Assembly (NCBI GenBank): GCA_003254885.1
Contig: QANT01009189.1
Coordinates: 1 to 64,000 of the forward strand
Direction of reading: 5' to 3'
Length of the DNA stretch: 64,000 bases
DNA from: Purshia tridentata
Taxonomy: Eukaryota; Streptophyta; Magnoliopsida; Rosales; Rosaceae
This document shows, piece by piece, positions 36,207 through 48,432 of this stretch. Under the pieces are notes generated by a model, which was given only the letters and a program-made list of their open reading frames with translations, searched no databases and was not told where the DNA came from. Position 1 is the first letter of the stretch. Each line of letters begins with the position of its first letter. The translations under genes were made by a program, and so were the position numbers.

Positions 36207-39200
36207 TTACACGAGGTGGGAAATACACTTGCAGAGCCTCATTATCCTCATATATCCACATTCAAGACTCTCAGCCGCAGCTCTAATTTCAGCTAAAAAT
36301 GACTGTGGCAGCATATCTGCTACTGAAGATATGGAAGCCTGTTTCTGAAATGGAAGGATGTCCGAAGGATAAACCCCACTGTCCAGAAACCAACAAACAA
36401 GTCACTCTAAGGCACATATACATATATATATCAACTAAAAAGCACATTTGAAGTATAAATGGAATAAAGAATGTCCTTGTTGGGTCAAGTAACATGTACA
36501 TGATGATCAAATGTAGGCAGGAGACAAATAAAATATATATGGGCCCAAAACCAAAAGGGGCTATAGAAATTTGCAGCAGTGAGATGCACCACTTTAAGGG
36601 TTCAAAGATCAAAATATCACGCCAATCAATATGGCATAAATTTCCAAATCGAATAGGCAAAAAGATGAATACATGAAATTTTACACGACTGTACCTGCTC
36701 AAACATGTCACGTCAAGTGTCAGTGTTACCTTTCTACCACTCTTAAAATTTAAGAAACAAAGCTGAAGATCAAGCTGCTCCGCTACATACAAGAACATAT
36801 ATAAAAAAATTTAGTCAACAAAATAACTTTGTATGCTATGGTGGGCCAATACTAATTCAGTGAATGACGATGAAAGCTCAGATAAACAAATTGATCAACC
36901 ATAATTAGTATATATTTGCTACCAGATGGAGTATGAAAACTTGTCTGCATCAGATTTACAATCTCTATTCGAGCCAGCTGCACTTCCTCAACTACATCTA
37001 GCAGATTACATAGCAGTGAACGGGTTGCCTACATTATCAAAACAGACCAAAGTGAGTGAGCAGCCTATAACGTGAATAGTCAAATATTATCGACTTTGAC
37101 AGTCCCTATAAAGTCCACAACATACAGTCTCGTTAAAATTAATGCAGCTGAAATTGCATTAATTAAATGGTAACATACTTGTGTTTCTTGTGCCAAACAT
37201 CTCGGATCAACGCTTTTCTTAGTGACCTCAGCATTTAGCACAAAAGCGAATGCAACTTGAGCATCAATGTTTGGGAAGTCCTAATGAATAAGAAAATTAA
37301 TCCATTAAGAAAAGAAATAATAAAAGAAACAACTTCTTGATTCATTACCTTCGTGATCTTTATATCATTCAAGTTATTTGAGATGACTATGTTTGATGCT
37401 GGACCCACAGTAACCGTAAACCTGTATATTGCCAAAATGAAAACACATGTGGTGTTACTTGAATTTGGTAATAAAAACGAATATATGTGACTTAGCCTCA
37501 ATCAAGAACATAATATAATAGAGAAAAGAACAGCCAAAAAAAAAAAAAAAACCTTTGGCTGATGTAACCGTGATAGCTGAGAAGAATGTTGTAGTGACCA
37601 TTCTCAATCTCAAAATCATCAACATCCCATAACTGTCGAAATCACAGGTATCTGTCAGTGACAAGACATTTATTTCATGAGTCCAGAAAATCATAGCATG
37701 AATAAGAAATACCTGCAAATCCTGACGTATAAACCTGCAACATGTTCTTGTCTTGAGATGATCATGAACTAATGAAACAGTGTCAGCACAACTTGGTTCT
37801 CCTTTCAACTTGCTATAAGTGTGACAGAAATTTCTTAAGCTTTTAATTTCTCTCTCTAAAGCTTCAAGCTCCTGCCTCATTGTGCTCACTTTATCACAGG
37901 AAACCTGAGAAATAAAATATATACACTAAAAAATATTTTATAACCTGAACTTTACTACATTATCTTCATGCAATTATGTTATAACATCTATAAGCTGAAC
38001 TGGGCCAGATTCAGATCAACAAGGTAACAAGATTCAGATTGGCTCCTAAGAAAACAAAATAATAGGACTTGTTATTCTGATAAATTGTGCCCAATAAAGT
38101 AGGAGCTGTCTACCCATTAATAAAAATACTTTCATATTAAAGAAGTAAATATTACATGCGGTCATGTTTGAAAAAAAATATTTATTTCCTTTTGTCCACT
38201 CACAATGTTCTCATCTAATTTTTAGGATTTTATCATTTCGTGTGTCCTACGTCCTGCTTCATAGCTTCAAAATGCCCAATGGGAATCATAATTGCTTAAT
38301 TTATTTTAAAATAAGTAAGTTAGCATATAATTGCACCATTTAATACTACTTTACAATTGGCTTCTATCGTTTTTAGTTTTAGTTAAAATCTGAGTTTTTT
38401 CTACGTGATTAACCTGCTTGTTAAAATCAGTGGAAAACCAGACAGATGAGTTTGCAAGAGCAGTTTTTGAGCTATATTTTAGGGAACAGATTCCCAATCT
38501 TAAAATTTATGGTTACCTCTTGTTCACCCTCAGAATTAACTAAACAGGACTGCCGATGACAATCATCAACAGTAGTCTCTCTTTTACCAGGTTCAGACTG
38601 ACACTGGATGTAATTCAACTTCAGCATTTGACACTCCTGGATTGCAGAGCTTAAGAGCTGCACTCTACTCTGCATGCAAGTAAAAGGGCAGGTGACAAAC
38701 TGCATACATATTTAGAGAATGAAAAGCATAGAAGCTTAGATAAAAATTTAAACATAAAAAAACAAAACCTGTAATTTATCGCGCCTAACACGCATTAACT
38801 GCAATTTTGCCTTTTCACACACTAGTTTATAAAGGAGCAATCTTGCTTCAGCTACCCTGCAAAGACATCAACTCATTAATGCCAATGCATATTATGCTAA
38901 ACCAGATTCCTGGACAGGTAAGAACCCAAGCCACGTATCCATAACAGTCATGCATATAATGTGACACCACCTTTTATGCCCAACACTGGTGCAATTGACC
39001 TTCTGCACACAGATAAAATACCAATATTAGTAGAAAAATGGGAAGTCGAGATGTTTATAAGATTTAAAAGATGCAACGTGCTCCAAGTATAACAAGTAAA
39101 TATGTTCATTAACAGAACCTTAAGTGGACTTTATTATTTAATTTAGCAGACCTGAGACTGAATTTGTGAACAAAGCTCCTCATATTTTTTAGCCTTCAGC

Positions 39201-42200
39201 AGGTGCACCAAGATATCTTCCAGCACACCAATCTACATGGTAATGATAAAACAGTAATAAGACTACAAGAAAACAAAGGGTAAATAAACTTGCGCATATG
39301 ATGATTAGCTAATTCTATCTCCTAGTTTAAATTTTTCTTGGAAGGAAGAAATGAGAGAAAAAAGAAATATACCGCTCTTAAATTTAGTTTGCTTGTTGAT
39401 GGAGAAAGCAATTGTTCTGAATCTCCTGAGAATTTTGCCAAAATCTGCAAGATGAACTTTAAGTCAAAAAAAAAAAAAAAGCAAAAATCTTTATAATATC
39501 TCTGCCAGAAAACCTGACTATTCAAGTAGATTGACAACATAAAACAGAATTACACACACATCAGTCCAGCACTTCCATGTTGTATCACTCCCAAACTTCT
39601 CTCTGTCATTGTGAAGTTTATTTGACTGGTCCAACATGAACTCTGGACTATAGTTCCCACTTCTGTGAACTTTTGGACTTCTCTTGCTTCTGTGGATCTT
39701 ATCTGTACAGTCTCCATCCTCAAGAATTGTTCCTAGGATTCTTCGTTTCCGTCCAAAAGAATTCTCTGCATCTTGTTCGGAATATGGACTCTGTGAAATA
39801 TGTAGTCCCTGATAACAATCATCATTTGGGTGCCTATTTGAATTGGACACAGAAGAAACCATGTCTCTCCCAACAAAGGGTTGCATATTATCAGTGAGTG
39901 CTGCATAAGATGAATCCAGCTTGGAGGGGCTCTGCCTTGACTCTTTTCTTGAGGGACTCCAAGTTGGCTCTTTTACAAAGGGACTACGAGTTGGCTCTTT
40001 TACGAAGGGACTCCGAATTGGCTCCTTCATGATGAGACTTTGAATTGGCTCTTTCACAATGGGACTTTGAATTGGCTCTTTCGCAAAGGGGATCTGAATA
40101 AGCTCTTTTATAGGACTCTGAGTGAGCTCTCTCCTGGTAGGACTCTGAGTTGGTTCTTTCTTGCAGGGACTCTGACTTGGCTCTTTTCTGAAGGCACTCT
40201 GAGTCGTCTTTTGCCAGGGAGAACTTGGAGTTGGCTCTTTCATGGCTGCTCTCTGAGTTGGCCCATTTATAGAGGGATTCTGAGCTGACTCTTTACAAGA
40301 AGGGCTCTAGTTGACCATGTACCAAACAAAATGTCAAATTTCTAAGCATCAAAAGAACTAATATTTCAAATAAAACAGCCTAGTATTTAACTGCAGCTAA
40401 CTGATGCATGGACAACTGTAAGAAAGCTGGGGCAAATTTGAGTGAACTAAGGCCCATCACCACCCTACTGAGGTTAGAATTAGTATGGAAGGCTTCAAAC
40501 AACCAGCCCATGCACAACCTCAACCAAAGCTGTGTGGCATAAAATATAGGTGCAATGTCCATGTCTAATAAACAGTGAACAATATAGAGACTGACCTGAA
40601 GGGATGTTTCAGTCGTACTTGTGAAGACATAAGATTTCGATTGGGGTGGTTCTGGCCCAGCTAGAAAATATTTATCTGGGCTTCCAAACTGAAAGGTCAG
40701 AATGCCTGCACCCCTTGAAGGGGATTGGAAGTTCTTTTCAGATTCAATTCGCAGATGGAGAAGATTATCTTGTCGCTCATCTGCCAATACAGGATCAGTT
40801 CCAGAAGAAACCAATGTCCCTTCAGAGGGATTTTCTGACATCAAGAGATGCTGTGTCATTTTATTTCCTGATGATGAGAGTTGAGAGGGTGAAGCCACAC
40901 CTTTTACTGGCTTAGCCATTTTATCCTTCGAAAGAGAGTCAGTAAACATGTAATGCAGAGACTCTTCATCTTTTGCAAGGTCTGTGGTCTCTCTAATCTG
41001 GCCCGGCAAACTATTGTTTATTGGGTTCTCGTTTTCAATGCTATCTTCGTCAAACAAACTTTTTTGTCCTCTGTTCTCCAGATCATCTATAGCTAGCTTC
41101 TCTGAAGTAGGAGAATTGGAAAATTTGAAATCTTTGCTAATGTCATCCAGAACAGTTTTTAAGGGAGAATTCATGGATGAGTAACTTGATAATCTGGATT
41201 TTAATTTGTCAATCCCCTCTTTGAGACTAGAAGCACAGGGAGAAGGCTCAGGAATTGTGAACCTGGAAATGCTTTTCTGAATTGATGAAACCCACTCACT
41301 CTGTTTTGTGTTTCCCTTGCTTGAAAAAGAACCCGGTTGTTTCAAGGAAGGAGTCACCATCCCTAAATGTCTTGATGGAGTAGGAGTATTCAAAATTGAT
41401 TGGTGTCGTCTAGCAGATAACAGGGATATGGACCCCTCCTCCATTGGTGATCCATATTGTTGGTCAGAATGCTGATCACTATTAAAATTATGTCTTCTCT
41501 CCTTAGGAGAATGTTCTTTTACCAAGCCCTGACTTGAATGTTGATAAGCAGGTTCATGCTGAGCATATTTATCAAATTGAAGAGCTTTCCTATTGACATT
41601 TGGCAGGGTGTTGCCATTAACAGTAGTTGACTCCAATTTTACCATACCCCTTTCAAATGTATCGTTAATAAATTCCTTATTCACCTGCCAACAAAAGATT
41701 AAGCCTGCACCTCAGTACACCCATAAAAAGCTCATGAGTTTTTTTTTCAGCACTTCACAATTTATTCATTGGTATTGTTAAATAAACAGGTCAGTTAATA
41801 GTGTATAAATTCAACTAGAATCTGAGCACAAATAATGCATCAACTATGTAAACTAAACAGTTGGCAGTGATAAGTCATGAATTTTCAAGCATGATGATAT
41901 TAATCACATATACTAAAATATGTTGTTGAAATGTATATTTCAGTATAGAATAAGTTGATGATGAACATGTGACCAAGTCATAAGATGACGACAATTAAAG
42001 ACTAATGAAAAGGGTGTAAAGAATTATGATAGTAACAAGAGTACTAGACAAATATTTGTGACAATGAGACAATCAAAGCCAAATAGTCCCCAAGAAAGAT
42101 GAGGCCATGTACTCGAGGTACTTAACCAAATTATCATGGTCGACCAGAAAGACCTCCTGGTCAACCAGAGGAGCCTGTTGTCCAGTCCAATAGACATATA

Positions 42201-44188
42201 TTCAAGTTCCCAATTTTTGTTCTTTCCTTCACTGCTTTGATTCATTAAACTCTACCCTTTACGTGTACACAGCCAATTTCATCAACCCCAAAACACTATA
42301 TAAAATCTAACAGACCCAACAGCTACCACCATTAACTTCATTAGCACAGCCCTTTTGGTACAGGACCCAACCATACACACAGATTTCCAACATTTGTTTA
42401 CCACAATCACAAAACGGTTTAACCTATTAAAAAACAACAGCAACCATAAAATGGCAACATTCCAAGTCAGCTACTGTCACATTCTATTCAAACCATTTGG
42501 AAGTTTTTATATGCATTACATCACAAGCACTTGCAGGACCTTTTTTGTTTCGGTGCATGAAATTGTCTCCTTTCTAACAACACCAAAATCACAATCCTCT
42601 TAACAACAACTAGACATGCATCCCCATATCTACTTATCCAAAGTTACAAATGGATGAGACTAGGAGCCACTCTTACTTTGATTAATTGATTTGGAGTCCG
42701 GATTTTGTCATCAATGGAGTCACCAGTAGCTTGATGATGACTTCTGTTACATGAGACGTCATGAGCAATCTGACGAAGATAACTACCATTTGCCTCGCTC
42801 AACTTGATAATAGAAACAGAAGCTGCTTCAGTGGACATACCATGAGTGCCAGAATTTTCGGTACTTTTACCATTTCTTAGATCCATGTGGCCAATCCCAT
42901 TTTCATTTGATGCAGAAACCTCATCCCCCTTTGATGGCATTATATTGATAGGGGCAGTAACAGAGTCAGCATTCAGATCCTTGCTGCCTTCTGCCAAAAG
43001 TGCATTTAACGTGGGAGATAGTCTTCCATAATCATACTTATGTGGATTTTCTTCTATAATACTCATATCATTAGAATCTTCACCACCTCTGACCTTATCA
43101 ACAGGCTCCAAAGACTGAGGAATTAGCTTCTTCGGTTCTGTTAGAGACATGAGACTTCCTGAATCAGTTGGGTTGGTATTATGGGTCGGTGTCTTCTCTT
43201 CAAAGGCAAGACGAACAGCCATTGGGGTCTTGAGATCTCCTCCAGATTCTGACCTCGCAAGACTACGGTAATGCATTGAAAATGCTGTAGTATCCAATGT
43301 AGCTTCATGAATATCATCTGAGGCCGCAGAATCAGATAACCTTCCGGGTCTAATGAAATTTGCTGATACAGGGCCAAAGAAATTGTCTTCTGCACAAAGA
43401 AATCAAAAATTAAAAAACAATAAAACAATTTATCTTTAGACATGTGAAATTTGCACATTCAAGGACCAAAGTGCTTGATGTGTTACTATAGTCGTCAGTC
43501 ATTCAAATATCACCAACCGCCTCAAAGAGAATTTACAAATTGAAAGCGTTTCAGTTGGGCAACCACCTATCGCATTGAAATTACTACATCGACCGACAAA
43601 AAGCTCATATATACAGGTAACAATTTAATTTACAGGCATTCTATTAGAGAAAGTTAAAGCACGCAATAACGCATCAATTACGTCATCCTCTTGAGAACTT
43701 TCCTTTCCTTTCGTTAATATGTGTATAATATATTCCCAAGAACCAAACAAAAAGCTAAAACAATTTAATTAATCAAAAGAGTAAGTGATAATTTATAGCT
43801 TACCGTCAATGGAGGTAGCAGAACCAGGAACACTACTCCCAGGAGAGGGCGACCCAATGGGCCTCAAAAACGACTTTCTCCCATCGTCGTCTTCTTCATC
43901 GTCATCCGAGTCCTTGAAATCGTCGCTGTCACCGCCGCCCAAGTCCCTGAAAAACCCTACGACCTCGTTCTCGGGCTGGGTGGCGGCGTCGTTTAGAGGG
44001 CTGGGTGCGGGTTTGGAGGAGTCGGGAGGGGTGTCGTAGTCCTCGTCGCGATTGAAAATGTGGACGGAGGTGATCTCGGTGTCGGCGAAGCTCACGCGCC
44101 GAGAGCGCTTCTTCTTGATCCGGAGGGCTATTGTCTCCGCTTCGGTCTCGGAGTTGTTGCTAGGATCCTCGGGGACCTTGGAGGCCAT
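36207..44188 (-). CDS. KNL1: Kinetochore scaffold KNL1 (Spc7 family)
   Basis: Sixteen exons keep phase: 43804-44188, 42677-43389, 40596-41684, 39560-40306, 39373-39444, 39152-39232, 38971-39002, 38769-38856, 38517-38669, 37713-37904, 37553-37632, 37349-37421, 37179-37280, 36923-37028, 36695-36782 and 36207-36378. They give 1390 residues. A basic N-terminus carries RVSF at residues 31-34, the PP1-docking motif of KNL1, followed by an acidic stretch. A conserved FSMHYRSLARSESG block opens the disordered middle. Residues 752-858 are a 9-residue repeat array. Several short exons then encode a coiled coil (about 980-1180), and the C-terminus (LWDVDDFEIENGHYN, LDLQLCFLNF, GVYPSDILPF) matches the RWD-like Spc7 end. 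KNL1 links centromeres to microtubules and recruits checkpoint proteins. I recall the Arabidopsis gene as At2g04235, next to XERICO. The ATG gives MASKVPE; upstream codons are not AUG. Confidence 0.9.
39920..40240 (-). repeat. Coding minisatellite: 12 units of 27 bp in KNL1 exon 4
   Basis: The frame reads as KEP-(T/I)-(Q/R)-SP-x-x units: twelve adjacent units, one of them 8 residues long, with two worn units just before. The central copies (KEPIQSPIV, KEPIRSPFV, KEPTRSPFV) are the most alike. Nine of the twelve carry a Ser-Pro pair. Frame is kept through the array. Confidence 0.9.
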
Positions 44189-44226
44189 TGGAAATGGAGG
44201 AATTGCAGAGGGAGACGTTGGGCGAT

Positions 44227-44235
44227 TTAGGGTTT
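44227..44235 (-). promoter_or_regulatory. Telo-box upstream of KNL1, first copy
   Basis: AAACCCTAA on the minus strand lies about 40 bases upstream of the KNL1 ATG. An identical second copy at 44346-44354 results from the 119-bp duplication. Telo-boxes mark many plant promoters active in dividing cells. Confidence 0.5.
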
Positions 44236-44345
44236 GCAGTTCTGGTTTAAGCACGGAGCAGTGTTCATCTGTGAGACTGTGGAGCGGGAGAAAGACAGAG
44301 AGTGGAGGGAAATTATTTGGTGGTTTAAGGGAGACGTTGGGCGAT

Positions 44346-44354
44346 TTAGGGTTT
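44346..44354 (-). promoter_or_regulatory. Telo-box upstream of KNL1, second copy
   Basis: The duplicate of the element at 44227-44235 lies exactly 119 bases further upstream, in the same orientation. Confidence 0.5.
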
Positions 44355-44903
44355 GCAGTTCGGGTTTAAGCACGGAGCAGTGTTCATCTGTGAGACTGTG
44401 GAGCGGGAGAGAGACAGAGAGTGGAGGGAAATTATTTGGTGGTTTAAAAATGTTATATATTTACGAGTCTGACTGTTTTCTATTTTGAATTTCCGTTTTT
44501 CTTTTACGCGTCAACTGAAGCAAAAAGTGTGCATCACTAGATTCCGATAGGGGTAACAGCGGGGCAGTGGGACCAAAATTTTCATTCTCAAAACTCCGTT
44601 TTCGGGAATTTGGTTATTTTAATTTTTTTATGGTCAGTGGGTTTTAAACTTAGTTTTTCTAGTTTTTTATTAAAGTAATAAAATACAAAGATATATAAAT
44701 GTTTAGAAAACTCAAATTTGGATATAAAATGATATGATATATACGTATTAGCAATTTAGCCCATTATTTGTTGAAAATAAATGAACATATATATGAATTA
44801 ATAAAATATTATCACATAATTGATAACTTGATATTAAACAAAATTTGCAAGACAAATTAAATAAGGTGCGGTAAATATTATCTTTATCTACACCTACTTA
44901 AGG

Positions 44904-45016
44904 CCAGTGAATTGAGATTGGCCTAAGTTGGTAAGGATAAAAGTTTTTTTCATATATTTGGGTTCGAACCCTTCTTTTCCTTCACCTTCTTTTATAAATT
45001 TTTTTAAAAAAAAAAT
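44904..45016 (+). mobile_element. tRNA-derived SINE with 17-bp target duplication
   Basis: About 113 bp lie between two perfect copies of TCTACACCTACTTAAGG at 44887-44903 and 45017-45033. Inside are an A-box-like TGGCCTAAGTTGG and, about 40 bases on, a B box GGGTTCGAACCC, then a T-rich stretch ending in an A run before the second repeat. Pol III promoter boxes, an A-rich tail and a long target duplication are the marks of LINE-mobilised SINEs. The perfect flanks suggest a fairly recent insertion. The SINE family was not identified. Confidence 0.85.
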
Positions 45017-45214
45017 TCTACACCTACTTAAGGTTTGATCACCGCCTAATAAGGAACCTTAAACGATTAGTGGCGGATTTATGAATTGTTAGTTATAGGG
45101 GTAAGATTAAGCTTTTACGTGGGCTTCTTCTTGTAGAAATGATAATTAGTTACCTCTTTATTTTTAACTTTTCTTTAAACAAGTTGTGATTACCTATATC
45201 TTTAAGGAATACAA

Positions 45215-45324
45215 CAAGAGTACGTGTCATGAGCTCCCAAAGTGTAAATGGGAACTGCCTGAGATGGGCTGCAACAGATGAATTATTTTTGTATTTTTGT
45301 TGCAGAGACACTGATCGATGTTAA
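45215..45324 (+). pseudogene. Orphan partial copy of CAD exon 1
   Basis: From CAAGAGTACGTGTC through ATGAGCTCCCAAAGTG to GCAACAGATGAAT this repeats the first exon of the CAD1-like gene 640 bases downstream, with three mismatches over the 55 shared exon bases. It keeps the ATG (45229-45231) that the full gene has lost. It lacks the second half of the exon and its donor, so the frame stops after 31 codons at 45324. Weaker similarity to the downstream intron continues to about 45477, so the duplication once covered some 250 bp. It cannot encode an enzyme. Confidence 0.85.
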
Positions 45325-45713
45325 TTTTCTAGAGAAAATATATGAAGAAAAAGTTGTTGTAGTTTGATGTGTGTTTGAGCAATGTTATGCATTTCAGGGT
45401 CCTTAATTTACAGCTTGGTCGATCACACTTCAGTTTTTAGATGAACATTTCTCCAAGTATGTATGCTGATGAATTGGTCACACTTCATTAATTAGAAAGT
45501 ATGTATTGATGATTAGTGGGAATGTTTTAATATATAAAATGGTAAAACTGAAATGTTTAACCAGCCATCACTGCGTGCGTGCGTGAACTGGAGGTCTTCA
45601 TCACGTACGCATGCTCTTGCTTCATACGACTCATACTTTTCTTTTTTGATAAACTGCTCGTCAGACTTCTGGACCTGGTCTCCAGTTTCGATCTATAGAC
45701 TCTCTACGGCATG

Positions 45714-45722
45714 TATATAAAG
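45714..45722 (+). promoter_or_regulatory. TATA box of the CAD1-like gene
   Basis: TATATAAAG lies about 150 bases upstream of the first coding exon, giving a leader of roughly 120 bases that starts near 45745. Distance and sequence fit a plant core promoter. Confidence 0.55.
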
Positions 45723-45866
45723 GGGTGTCGACTATGACAAAGCACACACAAGTTCGATCATTAATTCTTGCACCACAAACTTGAAACAACCACCAGCTTC
45801 AAAGACCATCAATTCAAGAGTACGTGTCTTTCACGCTATAGCTGACAGACAGACGGACAAGATATC

Positions 45867-48204
45867 ATAAGCTCCCAAAGTGCAAATGGGAACTGCCTGG
45901 GATGGGCTGCAACAGATGAATCTGGAGTTCTATCGCCTTACAACTTTACTCGAAGGTATATATTGTACATACATATATATATTCTCATTGTTGCAGAAAA
46001 ATGAAGGGAAAAAAAGGCTGTATTTTGATGTGTTTGAGGGGTCCTTAACATTTCTGCAAATATGTATGCTGATGTAACTATGTTGCCCATGTCTAGCTAG
46101 TCATATTGATATGGACTCATTGCTTCAACTATATAATATTTTAGTATAAGAAAAGAGAAACTGCATGTGTTAGCTTGAAAGAAATACAGTGGTGTAGTGC
46201 CATTCCTTTTGATAATTAAACAATCTCTAATTTGTCATGTGATAGTTGAGTAAAGTGATTTCTTATATAAACTCTGAAATGCTCTGCTAGATCACTAGTT
46301 GGCAGCTGACAATAATGATCTAAACACATGAATTATCCGTAATTTGTTAATTAACTTGATTGAATTAATTCATTTAGGGATCTTCAAAACGATGATGTTT
46401 CCATAAAGATTACACACTGTGGAGTTTGTTATGCTGATGTGCTTTGGCCAAGAAACCAACATGGAGATGCACAGTATCCTATGGTGCCTGGGTATGTTAA
46501 GTAATTTATTATGTACGTTATCTATGATTATCTCTTACATTTCCTTGGACTGATCTATCAATAACTGATTCTACAACAGACATGAGATCGCTGGCATTGT
46601 GCAAGAGGTTGGTCCCAATGTTCGCGGCTTCAAAGTCGGTGACCATGCTGGAGTGGGAACTCATGTTAATTCATGCAGAGATTGTGATTATTGTAGTGAT
46701 GGCCAGGAATTTCATTGTGAAAAGGGAGCAGTTCCGACTTACAACAAAGTTGATGTGGATGGTACAATTACAATGGGAGGATTTTCCAGTTCTATTGTTG
46801 TTCATGAAAGGTTAGTGTAGCCAGTTACTACTGGTGCTTGCATTTATTCAATGTTTATCTCTGCATTGATGGTTTTGTATAACGTTTCTTTCCAGAACTC
46901 TAAGCCTCACATCACATATTTGAAAATTAAAAATGTTCCATTTTCTGTTATGCTAATTAGCGATTACATAAACTAAGTACCTCAACTGAGGGTGCCCCAT
47001 GTCAAATATAATTGTATCATGATCTGTTGTGACTCCCCCTGCACATTTGTAATAGGCAACATGTGTGCCTACATTTATAAGTCTAAGTCTACCGATCAAT
47101 TGCTTAATGCTCAAGGTATTTGGCAAGTTTCACCCACACATGGATGATGATGTTAGTTCTGTTCATGAATTTATAGGTACTGCTTCAAAATACCAGATGG
47201 CTATCCATTGGCTTCAGCAGCACCTCTGCTTTGTGCTGGCATTACTGTGTATTCTCCCATGATGCGCCATAAGATGAACCAACCCGGTAAATCTCTTGGT
47301 GTGATTGGGCTTGGTGGTCTCGGTCACTTGGCAGTAAAATTTGGGAAGGCTTTCGGAATAAATGTAACAGTTTTCAGCACAAGCATATCAAAGAAAGAGG
47401 AAGCTCTAACTCCACTGGGTGCAGATAACTTTGTGATCTCATCAGACCAAGAGCAGATGACGGTACAAATGCATAAAGCTATTTCAACATTGATCATTGC
47501 ACTATTTTATGTACAAAAACCATATATAAACTACATCTGTGTCATTGATACAAAATCAATGGTACAGATTAGTTTTGTACCTTTTGTGCACGCAAAGTTG
47601 TGCATGAGATATTATTCTTAAAGCTTCATTCTTGCCCTGATAACATAAGCATTTTTGAATTGACAACTAATCTTTTGATTTTGTTATATTCATTGATGTT
47701 ACCCTTTATGCAGGCCCTGGCTAAGTCACTAGACTTTATTATTGACACAGCATCTGGTAACCACCCATTTGATTTGTACATGTCACTGCTGAAGACTGCT
47801 GGTGTTCTGGTCTTGGTGGGAGCCCCAAGTGAAGTCAAATTGAGTCCTATTAGCCTAATTAGAGGTACTTTAATACTCAGTTTTTTTTTTCTTTGAAATT
47901 TATGCAGAATTTTATTTCCATGATCCAACTCTTTTTAAAAAATTAGTGATGCCTGCTAGGCTAAATCACTGCCAGTTTAATGAACCAGATACATTGATTT
48001 TTCTCAGGTATAAAATCGATTTCGGGTAGTGCTGTAGGCGGTACAAAACAGATTCAGGAAATGATATACTTCTGTGCTGCTCAAAAAATATATCCAAACA
48101 TAGAAGTAGTCCCAATTCAGTATGTGAATGAAGCTCTTGAGAGGCTCATAAAGAGGGATGTGAAGTACCGGTTTGTGGTAGATATTGAAAGCTCCCTAAA
48201 ATGA
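45867..48204 (+). CDS. CAD1: CAD1-like NADP-dependent alcohol dehydrogenase, start codon lost (ATA)
   Basis: Six exons keep phase: 45867-45955, 46378-46491, 46580-46810, 47177-47462, 47714-47864 and 48008-48204. They give 355 codons without internal stops. The fold is a zinc-dependent MDR enzyme. The catalytic zinc site has [13 protein letters not shown] and LLCAG. The structural zinc loop has CRDCDYC and a later HC. The nucleotide site is GLGGLG. CYAD rather than CHTD places it with Arabidopsis CAD1 (At1g72680), a divergent cinnamyl-alcohol-dehydrogenase relative, not the main lignin enzyme. The expected start is ATGAGCTCC, but here it reads ATAAGCTCC, with a stop ten codons upstream in frame and no ATG between. 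The next in-frame ATG, in exon 2, would drop the catalytic cysteine. The first AUG of the leader is out of frame. Either translation starts at a non-AUG codon, another leader exon exists, or the gene is newly inactive. Confidence 0.85.
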
Positions 48205-48432
48205 TAAGGAAAACCAAGATTTCGATCTCTTCCAATACACTAATAAGTTGACATTGACAAGTCAATACAAAAATTTGCATAGTTTTCTTAACAGAGTTGT
48301 GGTCTTGTAGTGTTTTTGTTGTGAAGGTAGTGATTGTGTTGATCGCTTCTATGTGAAAGTGTTGAGCTTTCATCTTCTGCATTATGATGTGAGTTGTTAG
48401 TACTTAGAAGAATTAAATTAATATAAAATAAA

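Larger units (their letters stand above)
44210..44447 (-). repeat. 119-bp tandem duplication in the KNL1 leader/promoter
   Basis: Copies at 44210-44328 and 44329-44447 differ at only about three positions. Each starts GGGAGACGTTGGG on the plus strand and ends TGGTGGTTTAA. The duplication begins about 20 bases upstream of the KNL1 ATG, so it covers the leader and probably the core promoter. Confidence 0.93.
44448..45866. other. Spacer between divergent KNL1 and CAD1-like genes
   Basis: This AT-rich spacer contains the SINE at 44904-45016, an orphan copy of the CAD exon 1 near 45215-45324, and the CAD core promoter near 45714. No other coding sequence is supported. Confidence 0.5.

Noticed and set aside
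42024-42245. Minus-strand frame within KNL1 intron 2
   Set aside because: It lies between well-supported exons with matching phases and has no recognisable domain.
44052-44488. Two similar plus-strand frames at the KNL1 start
   Set aside because: They resemble each other only because of the 119-bp tandem duplication; they are antisense to KNL1 exon 1 and its leader.
45880-46077. ATG-led frame overlapping CAD exon 1
   Set aside because: It is out of frame with the conserved CAD protein and runs into the intron. It matters only as the first AUG of the leader.
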